From Camarhynchus parvulus (taxonomy: Eukaryota; Chordata; Aves; Passeriformes; Thraupidae): a stretch of DNA of 64,000 nt. The translations under genes were made by a program, and so were the position numbers. The DNA lies in assembly GCF_901933205.1 (NCBI RefSeq), contig NC_044573.1:63541993-63605992 (forward strand), given 5' to 3'. Numbering within the stretch: the first letter of the stretch is position 1; every line of letters starts with the position of its first letter. Of the stretch, positions 41,759 through 53,300 are shown piece by piece. The notes under the pieces were generated by a model that saw only the letters and a program-made list of their open reading frames with translations, did no database searches and was not told the origin of the DNA.

Positions 41759-42142
41759 TGTCGCAGACATCTTTTATGAAAAATCCTTTCCTTAGGATTT
41801 TTCCTCCTGAGAAGCTGAGAGGCCTCAGGAACAAAATGTAAACATTGATTATCTGCTGTTGTGGAATGCAACAGGTGGATCTGTGATTGGTCCATGTTGG
41901 TTGTTTCTCATTAATGGCCAATCACAGCTCAGCTGGCTCGGACAGAGTGTCCGAGACGAAGCCTTTCTTATCATTCTTTCCTATTCTATTCTTAGCTAGC
42001 CTTCTGATGAAATCCTTTCTTCTATTCTTTTAGTGTAGTTTAATGTAATATATATAATAAAATAATAAATCAAGCCTTCTGAAACATGGAGTCAGATCCT
42101 TGTCTCTTCCCTCAACCTGAGACCCCCGTGAACACCATCACA
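41759..42142 (+). mobile_element. Solo LTR of an endogenous retrovirus, 384 bp, plus strand
   Basis: It starts TGTCGCAGACATC and ends CACCATCACA, with a perfect 6-bp target-site duplication GGCACC (41753-41758 and 42143-42148). It has a CCAAT-type motif (GGCCAATCACAG near 41917-41928), a strong 8-bp stem-loop CTCGGACA/TGTCCGAG, and AATAAA within AAATAATAAATCAAGCC about 80 bases before its end. The intact duplication and termini show a complete solo LTR. A 6-bp duplication suggests class II (ERVK-like). I recognise the family from passerine genomes, which is the main reason for naming a songbird host. Confidence 0.93.
41937..41955 (+). repeat. 8-bp stem-loop inside the LTR
   Basis: CTCGGACA-GAG-TGTCCGAG forms a perfect stem with a 3-base loop. 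The older copy at 7981-8364 has a broken version, so the structure varies within the family. Confidence 0.6.
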
Positions 42143-42148
42143 GGCACC

Positions 42149-44442
42149 CTAACTGGAATTAACAATAAAGGAAAAAAATATGCCTCAAAATTTACAATTA
42201 ACCTCTGAAAAACCTGTTAAAACCTACAGTCTGGTTCTTACTGAGTCAGTCCTCTGTCCCTTTTTGTCTTTGACCCTCAGCCACATCATTTGCAGCATGC
42301 ATGCCCCTGACACAGCAGTTGAGAAATGCCAGCCTAGAACTGGAGAAAGGTATCACGACACACACAGGATACACACACACCTATGTCACACTTGTCACAT
42401 ATTACAGAGTATGGGTAGACAAAACAGGTTCCTACTTACGTATTCCCAGATGCAAAAATGCAATTACTTTTTTTCTGGGTCGACACAGACTTCTGAGAAA
42501 ATTTCCTTGAAAACAAAACAACTGGTTCCTTCTGAAGCCCCCAGGCTCTTCACCAGAGCCTCATTACAATACCAATTAATGGCTTTAAGCACAGGTATCC
42601 CTGGCTGTGAAGAGCAACAGAAGGGCAGCACATGCCTTCCCCAGGGAATATGTTTTGAAAAAGGATAAAGTCTGATACACCCACATTTGTAATTTCAGTG
42701 TTATTTAATTCTAAATAGAGTCTGTGAAACTGGGTAGCTTATAAGGCAATTATTTCACTGTATTTCCTGTAAAAATTACTGTATTTTTATTTAGTTATTC
42801 TTACTCCATCTTGCAATTTTTTCAGAGTAACTCTATGGAAATTATAACTGTGAATTTATAAATAAAACAGCCTCAGGGAAAGCTGTGGTTTAGTATGTAT
42901 GAAGCAGTAAATACAAAGAAAATATTTTCTCTTAAAATTCGGTATTTTTATATGCTTTTCCAGCAAATTGCTTAGATCCTTTAGAAACACATAAACATAT
43001 CAGATTCACTCCCCAACATTATTTTGTGACAGAAATACACATTTTCCCTTTTCTTTCTGTTTTGTGCTTAGTTACAGTTAACTTACTGTATACGCAATTT
43101 ATTTATGTGTGTTTAGCATAAGCATGTTTATGCATATCCATTGGCACTTTTTAAAAGGAAGCTTCACAGTACCTGGAAGCCACATTGCTCACAAGACAGA
43201 TTTTTTTAGAAAAATCTGCCTTATTTGTAGCTGTCAACACTTGTATGTTCAAGGGTGCGTTTAATTTTTTTGCCTGCAGACAGTGAGTCAGGAACAGGGG
43301 CAGGCCTGCAGTCTGTAAGAAGGTACACAGGTCACAGAATGCTTTCCCTCCCAGGACAGCAAAACCTCCCCTTTTCCTGTCACGTTGCTAGGTGGATGAC
43401 AGCATTCATGTCCCAGGGACTGGGCTGAGAGCTTGGGAAGGCAGGAGCGTCCTGGGGGGTTGCTGTGAAGGTTAAATTGTGCTCTTCCACGTGTTCCAGC
43501 AGGCACCCAGGGAACACTGCTTCTCCTGGGTTACCTTGCAAGCTCAGAGGCCCACAGGCATCGCCTCTGGGAAGAGAAAGCAGCCAGCAGGAGGGATGGA
43601 GCAATTCACACATCACAGGGCCCCTGTCTCTGCTTGCTTTCCCTTCCAGGCTCTTCCATGCAACAGAGATCTTTCAGTGCATAAACCACATTGCCCTGAA
43701 ATGCAATTCCATAGCAGTTTAAACAAGCCTAGTTGGTTGTGTATGTGACCAGAAAGTTTGCAAATTAATCTTACTTAGCAACAAAAGAGTAGCTAGTTTT
43801 CAGCTGATACCTGGACCAATGAGATTTCCATGTATGCCAATGTCTGCAGGAACATGCAGCCAGGAAAATGAACACAGAACTGCAGCTTAATCCTGGTAAG
43901 CTTTGACTGTCACAAACCAGTTTGACTTCCAAGATAATTTAAGACAACTCAGGTCTGATGCTGCAATCACACCCACAGCTTTGCATTGCTCTTCTCATGC
44001 TGCCACCCATAGGGTTCATATCGACCTTTTGATATGTCAGTGTGGAAGGCTCTCTTCACAGAAAATTAAATCAGTAAGAAAAGTGTACAGTTCTTTGCTC
44101 CTTTTACTGTCCCAACTAGCTCTCCAAGGGGTGAGTAAAATTCCATTGCCAAGGGAAAGAAAGGTGAGAGCGTGCAGCTGAGGGCAGGAAAGAGATGCCA
44201 TGAGACTGTGCCAGCACCAACCTAGCCAGACCTCGGTCACTAAGGAGGTGCACACCCAAGCTGTGGGTAAATGAACGCCTTAAAGCAGCAGAGACTGGCA
44301 GTGCTACTGAAAGCAGCACCTCTGTCACCACCGAGCCCCCAAGTGGGGCTGTCACAGCCTTCTGTGCTGCTCTCCAGAGAGTCTTACCAGAGAACTCATC
44401 CTGGTTAAAAAAGACATCTTTTCCGAGATGACTTTTCAGTTC
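42149..44442. other. Intergenic stretch between two LTRs
   Basis: No gene was recognised. The 162-codon open frame at 42180-42668 has mixed composition and no domain, signal peptide or family resemblance. A 9-bp hairpin CAGATTTTT/AAAAATCTG lies at 43197-43218. The part at 43290-43720 is GC-richer and unidentified. Confidence 0.5.
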
Positions 44443-44447
44443 TATTG

Positions 44448-44874
44448 TGTTATATAGTAAAGCAGGGACGACTCCAACATCTGGGAATGATTGGCATCTG
44501 ACTCCATTGATTCAGAATGCTGAACAATTGCTTTATTAAAACTATATTATATTACATTATACTATACTATAATAAAGAGATGCTATACTACAAAGAATAC
44601 TAAAGAAAAACCTGCGATGGTCTGCCAACAGCCAGGACACAGCTTTGACCCAAGAGGCCAATTAATATAAGCAACCATCACCAGAATCCAATTAAGAACT
44701 CCAGGTGAACAATCTTCCTAACAGATTCCACATGTGCAAAACAACAGGAGAAGCAAGTAGAGATAAGAATTGTTTTCTCTTTCTCTGAGGTTCCTCTCTG
44801 CGATTCCCAGGAAATATCCTTAGGAAGTTGTGCCTGCTTGCTCTCTGTTAAGAGACTGCATCTACAGTGTTACA
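44448..44874 (-). mobile_element. Solo LTR, ERVL-like, 427 bp, minus strand
   Basis: On the minus strand it starts TGTAACACTGTAGATGC and ends TACTATATAACA. It carries AATAAA followed by GCAATTG (plus-strand CAATTGCTTTATT near 44525-44537), and an A/T-rich TATAC-type run just upstream. The flanks are TATTG (44443-44447) and TATTT (44875-44879), a 5-bp target duplication with one change. A stretch around ACATGTGGAA and GTTCACC on the minus strand is shared with the LTR at 35707-36051. No internal region is present. Confidence 0.9.
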
Positions 44875-44879
44875 TATTT

Positions 44880-47224
44880 TTCATAATAAAGTGCAAAATC
44901 AGAGCTAAGCTGTGGAATTTTTGGTACCTTTCTAATTTTGCCCTAAGTCTGTGAAGTGAGTACATTTAAATAACCTCCTCAGCAAGAGCTCTGTGACTAG
45001 AGTCCATCAAAAAGCTACATATAGAAGTAGTACCCAACTGTCATGTGCAAGGAATTTATTTATTTTATTTATTTTTTAACATCCATTGCCTAAAATTTAA
45101 CAGTATCAAAAAGTTCATTTTGGCTTCTACATTAAAATGAAGTTTTAGAAAATATGACAACATGGCATTTGTAAAATAATGCAACTATGCATTTGCTGTA
45201 ACTCCAAGCATACTTGGGGCATTTTATACTGATTACTCAATCCTATATACCTACACTAACTTCATCATGTTAATGGTCCAGTGTGTTTCTTCTTACTTAG
45301 CTGTATTGCTCTCAATTTCATTCCTCAAGAATATATTTAAATAACATTAAAACAGCTTTTAGTACCATAAATTCATTTTGGGTTAACTATACAACACTCC
45401 TTAGGTGAAAAAGCAAGAGGTTAGGCAGCGAACTATGAAGATAACTTGCACAAATAGGTGACCTATATTTGGCAGAAAATTTTCATTCCTTCTTTTTGCA
45501 CATATAATTTTAACATATTCGATACTTTCCACCTATGTGACTTCCATGAGCACTCCATAGGAGAAGTCCCATATAGTGTCACAAGACATTAAACTTTCTG
45601 TGTCAGGTACAGGAAAGATGTGTATAATGTTACTTAATGTAATGTGCATAAATCAAAGGTTGTGTGATTATATGTACTGACAACAGGATGAGTTATTCTC
45701 GATGTCTGTGTAAACATATAATATATCCTTCATTGTACAGATGCAAAAGATTTTCTAGTGAAACATTGTCTCCCTGTTGCCAAAGGCAGCTCTGAGGAGG
45801 AGGAGGAGGTCTGTACACTTCAAACTTACAGACATGAACTCGGGCTGGCTGGAGCTACCTGCTGCTTGCAGGAATTGGAGTCACCCCAACACAGCTGACA
45901 GGCGAGCACAGTGTCAGGCACACCTCCTAATTCTGCCCAGGAGCAGCTCCCAAGCAAGGCACAAGCTGGTGGTCAGCCAGCTGTGTGGAGAGGTGGGAGG
46001 CACAGCTTGCTTTATGCTCAGCTGTGTCAGCTGAATATAGAACACAGAAGAACTCTACATTGATATAGGTAGACATTAAAATATATAATTCCATAATTCT
46101 AGAGCTTCATTATGAAGCTCTTTATCTCAGCTCCTCAGATTTTTAATTTGCTTTGCAAAAGTCACTAGGTATTTCCTGAAGTTCACAGAAAATTCTTCCA
46201 AGGCTCCAAACCCCTGTGATTTATAACTTTATGTTTGTTTCTCCCTTCTTTTGCTAAGCATCTGAATTCCAAATGCTTGCACAAGGCTTTTTTTATTTTT
46301 TAAATGTGTGCTTCATTATTTTGATAAACAGATTAAACTGCATAAGTAACACATAATTTTTGAAGTCTTATAGTATTACCAAATAGAAACTAACATTCTC
46401 TTTAACAGGAAAATACATTTGTTAAGATTATTTCATGCCACATTTTATTTTGCAATTTGGACTTCTTAACTGCATCTATAGAGTCTGATATGCTTTTTAA
46501 CTTTTAGTTTTTAGAAGTAGCAAGTTACTTACAGGCAAAATCATTATGCCTGTGACTGCATATCCATGTCCATCCGATAACATTTCAGTCACTCATAAAC
46601 TCAGAACATTACTGCCACTACTGAATAGCGCAATTGAAGCTTTCCATTTGCTTTTTTATCGTTCAGGCAAAATGTATGCACACATTAACTAAAGCCATTG
46701 CCTCCTTTTTTCAGCAGTATGTCAGAAATCAAGTTGAAGCCTTTATCTATTATTGTCTTCTCTCCATGCATCAGATGTACAATTATCAGAAGATACAAAT
46801 TATGTGCATCAGTGGGAAAGGATGCTATTTTCTATAAGAATAGCTGTAAGTGGGTGGATGGCTTTAGTAATGACTGAACAAACTAAATTGTAGTGTACTA
46901 CAGCAATGAGCAATCAAAGAACAAATTTTGGAAGCCTTCAATTGTTTGTGCTAAAACTGTGTGGGATGCCCCAGCTCAGCGAGAGATACAGTCCTGAATT
47001 TATAAAAATTTCCATTCTCTTCTTTTCACTGTCTGGCCACTTCTTTCTGATTTCAGATGGACCTGGTGGTTACTGTTTGGAAACAAGTGGTGCTGGAAAG
47101 GATTGGTGACAATCCCAGCTGGAGTAAACAAGTCATGACCAGACAGGGGCTTTGTTTCAGCCTTTACAGCCATCACATTTGGGAATTGTTATCCATAGCA
47201 CATAGGCATTTACAGGATGCCCAC
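44880..47224. other. Intergenic stretch
   Basis: AT-rich, with an ATTT-type run at about 45053-45077, a GAG triplet run near 45792-45808, and a perfect palindrome at 46101-46121. No gene or repeat family was recognised. Confidence 0.5.
46101..46121. repeat. Perfect 21-base palindrome
   Basis: AGAGCTTCAT and ATGAAGCTCT are perfect reverse complements around a single T. Role unknown. Confidence 0.7.
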
Positions 47225-47895
47225 TGTAGTGGGTTGGTGCTGGCTGGATGCCAGATACTGACCAAAGCCACCCTATCACTCCCCTCCACAGCTAAATAGG
47301 GGAGAGAAAATATAACAAAGGGTTGATGAGTTAAGGACAGAGAGGGATCACTAACTGAATACTATCATGGGCAAAACAGACTCGAATTAGAGATATGAAC
47401 TGATTGTATTACTAAAAAAATAAGAGCAGGATAATGAGAAGTTAAATAGGATCCCAAAAACACCACCTGCCCCCACCCCTCCCTCCTTCCCAGCTCTACC
47501 ACGCCCCCCCTCCCTTTCCCCCCAGTGGCACAGGGAGACAGGGAATGGGGGTTATGGTCAGCTCATCACACATTGTGATTTCCACTGCTCAGGGTGGGGA
47601 GTCTTTCCTCTGCCCCTCCCCATGGGTCTCCTGCCACAGGAGACAGTTCTCCTGGAACTACTCCAGTGTGAGCCCATCCCACAGGCACAGTCCTCCTCAA
47701 ACTGCAGTAACATGGGTCACTTTTCCATAGGGTGCAGTCCTTCAAGGATAGGCTGCTCCAGTGCGAGTCCCCATGGGGTCAGAAGTCCAGTCAGGAAACC
47801 TGCTGAAATGCATGCTCCCCTCTCCACAGGTCTGCATGTTCCTGCCAAGAGCCTACTCCAGCATGGGCCTCCCATGGGAGGCTGGAGGGATCACT
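47225..47895 (-). mobile_element. Truncated avian LTR with C-rich and modular repeats, minus strand
   Basis: The left end TGTAGTGGGTTGGTGCTGGC, then GGATGCCAGATACTGACC, the ACAGACTCGAATTAG block and the GGGAATGGGGGTTATGGTCA block match an avian LTR family that I recognise; its sense strand is the minus strand here. The right half has imperfect modules of the form CTCCAGTGYGRGTCCC-CATGGG-GTCA. Recognisable sequence ends near 47880-47895, before the expected far terminus, so this copy is truncated and has no target duplication. Downstream sequence (TAAGGTTTTGCCATGG) is unrelated as far as I can tell. Confidence 0.75.
47470..47523 (-). other. C-rich tract with G-quadruplex potential on the minus strand
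   Basis: At least four C runs of three or more, including seven Cs at 47504-47510 and six at 47518-47523, lie within 54 bp. The minus strand therefore has the G-run pattern of a quadruplex. It belongs to the LTR family sequence. Confidence 0.55.
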
Positions 47896-50054
47896 AAGGT
47901 TTTGCCATGGTGATAAAAAGTCTCTCTTAAAGTTTTACTTTAAGTCTGGCTGAGAACTTTCATATCCACAAGCATCTTCTGAATGTAAGCACTGTGAAAA
48001 TAAGGACAGAAACCCTAATGAGGAGCTTCATGAAGGAAACCAGTGTCAGGAACAGCAAAAGGCTACTTTTGCTCATAGCAGTCACTGTCATCGATGCATG
48101 TTTCAGATTAGGCTTTTTCCTAAACTGCTGGCTTGGGCTACAGTCCAGTGCTGAAGTCCTGTGGGAACACAATATAATTGTTTTCTAGATGAAGTCAGTT
48201 CTGTAACCCAGAGTGCCATAACTTCTTCTATGCAGAATATAAAATATTATTCATGGGTGTCATGGGCAAAGAGCTCATTGTGGCTAAAAATTTATTCAAT
48301 TTGCTTCCTTTTGCCTTCCTGATGGCTGGCATATCACTATACATTGTGAGGAGAGATGAACCCAAGTGTTGTCTCCACCTCTGTGGCACCTGGGTTCAAG
48401 ATCTCTCTACTTTTGCTAACATAAAAATTATACAAATGTAGAGCAAAGACTGACCTTTCTGGGGCTCTCCCAGGTAGTCTTTACTGAGCAGTGCCCACTG
48501 TATTCTGATCCGGTCTTCAAGCCTTCGTGGTCTACATATTAATACATAACCAGTCTAAAATGGGCATAAAATTTCCTAAAATAATTTCTCCTCTTGTCAG
48601 TCAAGGAAAGAAATAATTCATTCACCATGGACCAACAGTGTTCACTGAGACAGAGCAAAGACAGCCCCAGGTTAATGAAGTGACCTAGTTTCATCCTATA
48701 TATTCACCACAGAGCAGCAGTAAAAATTCTCTGACAAGTCATAAGAAAGACTGAAATTTGAAAGTGGTAAATAAGAAGTTTTATAACAGGAAGAGACAGC
48801 CAAATGACACAATTACTTTTTAAAAATATTGTAATACCACCTTGAAAAAAACTTGATGGGTTTTTATCACTGCAAGTGTTCGCAGTGGACGATTTGTTAC
48901 TCAAAAACAGTTCTTCACATCCCTGAATGGATTAATTCCTGCTTCTATGGGAATTAGGAACATGAGGCTGACAGGGTGTCTCAGCCAAAGTTACCAGAGA
49001 GATCCCAGCTACCTTATATTGATATTTCTATTATCATATTCCTCTGCCAAAACCTTACAAAAATAAGGGAGAAAGTTTACATCAAGCTGTAACTGGTTTT
49101 GTAGTGCACCAATACAGTATTTCATATGTTAGAAAAACACTATTAGTTTTGTCCTGTACTTTTCTGTTGAAAAGAGAGAGAGCAGGTGTCTCTCCCAGTA
49201 CCTCTGTGCTGAAGGATTGTTTATGACAGTATTTCTTGATGAGAAAGCTTTTATTTTGGTAACCTTATTTTAGAGCCCTAATTTAATTCTGTGGATTCTG
49301 GGCTGTCTAGCAAATATTATACAGGGCTATGAAGCAACAGCTCTACAGAAAGTGGCATCTTGCACCTTATATGATGACTTTAAATGAAAGCTTTTCTGCT
49401 GTCCTGGTCAGACTCCACTTTGGTATCATTCTGCACATCTGGGAAGGATGCAATTATTCTGTTTGTATAACATTTTTCTGTGTTATACATACAGGATATC
49501 TGTCTGAGAAAGAACTCTTCCCATCATCTTTCTACCTCCCACACAGGCAGAATTAAAGGAAAAAAGCTTTCCATAAGACTCGATACAAATAAAAACAATC
49601 CATCTTTTGATTTTTGCTCTCCTTCTCCTCTTGTTCCTCAAACCCTGGTTATGGAATTACCTCAGATATTAAATTAGAGAGTAAAGTCACAGACAATAGC
49701 TGTGTTTTGTTAAATTATTCTTTTATTAATTTTATTATTTTAAGACTATAATCTGTTGGTTTGGATATTAGTGTCCTTTGCTAGGAAGAGGGAATGTTTA
49801 TCACTGAGGATGATGAGTCAGCTAGTATGAGATGTGCTCAAGGTTGCAGGATAAATGCTGCAGCAGGATATAATGCTGGTTAACCCAATAGCCAAAAGTA
49901 CAGTTCAACCAGTCCTAGCAAAAATAAGGAACCAGAGGGAGGGACATGTCAGACAACCCTTAAATAAAACCAAAACCAAAACCATAAATAATGCAAGCTA
50001 GTGCCTGTTCCTGATGCTTTCTTTTGAAGCTAGTCAGAATGGATTTGCAAATGC
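47896..50054. other. Intergenic stretch
   Basis: AT-rich, with no gene or repeat family recognised. A short AAAACC tandem lies near 49966-49984, just before the CR1 fragment. Confidence 0.5.
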
Positions 50055-50395
50055 ATTGTTGGAACGTGTTCAGCCTGGAGAAGAGAGGGCTTGGGGGGAT
50101 CCACCAGCAACGTGCTAATACCTACAAGGGGTTTATCAAGAAGACAGAGCCTTGTAGTGGTGCATGGCAGAAGGATTTGTGACAGTGGCATAGATGGAAA
50201 CAAGAGAGGTTCAAACTGCATGTGAGGACAGTCAGGCAGAGAAACAGCAGGCTGCAGGGGAAGCTGTGCTGCCTCCATCACTGGAGGTTTTCCAGCCCTA
50301 ACCAGACACAGCCTGGCCTCACAGCTGAGCCTGGTTAAGGCAGAAGGCTGGTCCAGGGCCCCCTAAGGTCCCTCCTAACCTGAATTACTCTAGCA
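50055..50395 (+). mobile_element. CR1 LINE 3'-end fragment, plus strand
   Basis: It reads in the sense direction: TTGGAACGTGTTCAGCCTGG then AGAAGAGAGGGCTTGG, later GGGGAAGCTGTGCTGCCTCC, CACTGGAGGTTTTCCAGCCC and CTAAGGTCCCTCCTAACCTG, the standard order of the CR1 tail. The final octamers are degraded (TTACTCTAGCAATTAC). The fragment is 5'-truncated and contains no usable reverse-transcriptase frame. Confidence 0.85.
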
Positions 50396-53300
50396 ATTAC
50401 AAACCTGTCTGGGTGGGAATACTTTGTGTTGTAACTACGTAGCTGAAAAATATTTTAAGTAAGCTGTCTTTTGGTTTAATAAAGAGATTTTTAGCTGATG
50501 TTGTCTATTGGTTTAATGTCTAATATTAAGATTCCACAAGACATTGTAAGAGCTATCACAGAATGGAATTGTCATCAGTAAAAAATTGTTTGCTCTAACA
50601 TCTGGCCTTCCATGTGTAACCCTGTCTTTTCCTTCCAAGTAGCATGGAGAAGCAAAATGCATGAAATTAGTTTTGCATATAATGCATGAAATTCCTTTCC
50701 TTCTTAGACACATCTATTGCCTTAGAACTACGGAGGAATAAGTCATGCTAAAATGGATTAACATAGACATATATCAATTATTTCTATGATATGTAATCCT
50801 GCTTCTTAGCAGTTATTTTACCAGAAAACACAAGTATAATTTCTCAAATTATTTTAAATATAACTTTCTGTGCATATCTTTAAAGCTGATCCATGAATTT
50901 TAAGTTTAAATTTATAGGTTTTGTGTGAAAATATGTTAGTTTTCAAGTGGGGGCAGAGGCACCAAAGTAGAAATGCTGCAGTGGAGAAAAATGAAAGGAA
51001 ATAATAATGAAGAAATATCTTAGAAGGAAATCATGGATGACTGGTTTGTTACCACTGTGGTTTGGTTTTGGATTTGTTTTTCTAATAAATGTGTGCAAGA
51101 CTGAAAAGTAAGTCCAAAGGCATTACTATACAGAGACACTCTTCCTACCTGAAGGGTTTGAGAAGTACCGAAAATATCACAACTAATTGGAAAGGATCAA
51201 AGAAAAGAGAGAAATCTTTGCTTTATTATGTAATTGTGAGGTAGCAATACTTGGTGGATAAGTAATGTAAAATTATTAAGATGGATTTTTCACTTGTTAG
51301 GATGTCAAGTCTTGATTACATTAGTATTATGTAATTACTCATAATTAGTATTATATTCTTCTGTACACCTGTCTTGGGATCATAACATGAAACTGGTATC
51401 AGTAAGAACTTGTAAGAGCATTGCAAAAACAGTTTTCTCTAGATGATACAGGTTGAACTGGAGACCTGAAACTGCCTTTGAAAAAGAAGGATGTTCAGTC
51501 TCACTCGATGCTCTGATATCATGCCAAATCAAAAAATAACCGCGTCATCTATATTCTAAATTAGATCTATACTGTTAGAATGACTGATTCTTTGAAGGGC
51601 TGGATGTCAGTTAAGGAAGTTTCTTAGCAGTATTCTGTATCGTCCTTCTATCAAACACAATGCTGGTAGTTTATTTTGGTCCTTTCCTAGGATGAAATTA
51701 TGTTTGTCTTATTCTCTTGTCCAGGACTAGTATCTGGGGAAGGCAACTTCAGAACTGTGCTCACTGAGGATGAATAAAATGCAGAAGATGCAGGAATTCA
51801 AATAGAGGTTAGTATTTTTCTCTTCAGCCATGTCAAACCCATTCCATTTTTCATGCTTAGTTTCTCAAATATGGAAATACTTGGAGCAGCAGAACTAATC
51901 TCTCCTAAGTAAAAATGCATCTTTTTATTTGCATATGGCTTTCTCATCTCTTTTTATTTTTATAAAAATGGTGTGAGAGAATAACATGTTTTCAATGGCA
52001 CATTCCATAAAATATTTCAAGTAATTTATTATAAAATGATTTTAAAATTAGTTGGTGTTTGGCATGGCATTTGTTTCCTTAGCATGAGTACCTAATGATA
52101 ATGATGAAGACAGAAGTGGGCTACATAGCACAGTATAGAAATTCTATGATATATGCATAGAAGTGAATTTTTATTTATACACAAGTACAAAGGTGTAATC
52201 ATCTGGAAGCCTTATTAATAAAAAAGAAATGCATTTCATTCATATTCAATTTATAATTGAAGGTATTAGTGGCCTACTGACGGCATAGTATTTAGGAAGT
52301 TCCTCATATTTGCATAAGAAAAGCAATTGAAAAGAAGCATCTTAATATTCTTTTTAGTGTATGTTCATTGATTATTTTTCCTAAATACTACTATCTGACA
52401 ATGCTAATCAGGTTCTCTAACATGCAGTTCCAAATTATATTTTTATTTCTCCAAGGGGAAGTCTAGCATAGAAGTAAATACCATGATGTATTCCCATTCA
52501 AACAAATTTTTCCTTTACCAACACAGAGGGCATGAACCTGCACACTAATATGGACTCTCTCAGCTGTGGACACCAAAGTATTCACAAAAAAACCAACAAG
52601 AAATATCCAATCAATTTAACTAAATATTTATGGGCTAGCTAAAGTAATTGAGGACTAGAATCAAAAATAGGCAGTAGTATAGTTTCCTTAATTCTCATGA
52701 CTGAAAGGGAAAATAAATGGAAGGCAATTTACAAACCAAACACAAAGTGAAGAGCATGATAATTATGTAAGGCTGAATGATAATTCTGAAAGAACTGGTT
52801 TGTGATGAAAAATGAGTTTGAGCGGTGGGCAGTATTTCTGGATCAGACACTTATCCCTGAGTGATGTTAGAAGAGAGCCGAGCAGCTGAATTATGTATTA
52901 TTATCAAATAAATATTAATTTCTTGCATGAAGAATTAAAATACTCTTTTAATGAAAAAACAGTTGTGTACAGATTCTCCAGTAGTTTTCATCCTTTGCAT
53001 ATCTACCAGATGACAACAAAGTCTCTATATTCTTTCTCTAAATATCACTTACATCTTTTACTAGACTTAGTTATTCCAGTTTCTCAGAAATAGAGTAAGA
53101 ATTGTGCCACAGTCTTTTTACTCCAAGAATTTTATTTTAGAGCACAAGTATCATATTGTGCATGTCAAGTAGGTTATAATTTAAACTGGAAGTCTGCATT
53201 TATCTGTGAATTTAAATGGGGTAGTTATGAGCAATAATAGAAATCACTGTTTCATTAGAGGGGCTTTCCACCTAAGCAAGAACAAGTTAGTATTCTTCCC

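Noticed and set aside
42180..42668. 162-codon open frame just after the LTR at 41759
   Set aside because: I checked it as possible retroviral remnant. It shows no gag, protease, polymerase or envelope motif, and the target duplication closes the LTR before it, so it is outside the element.
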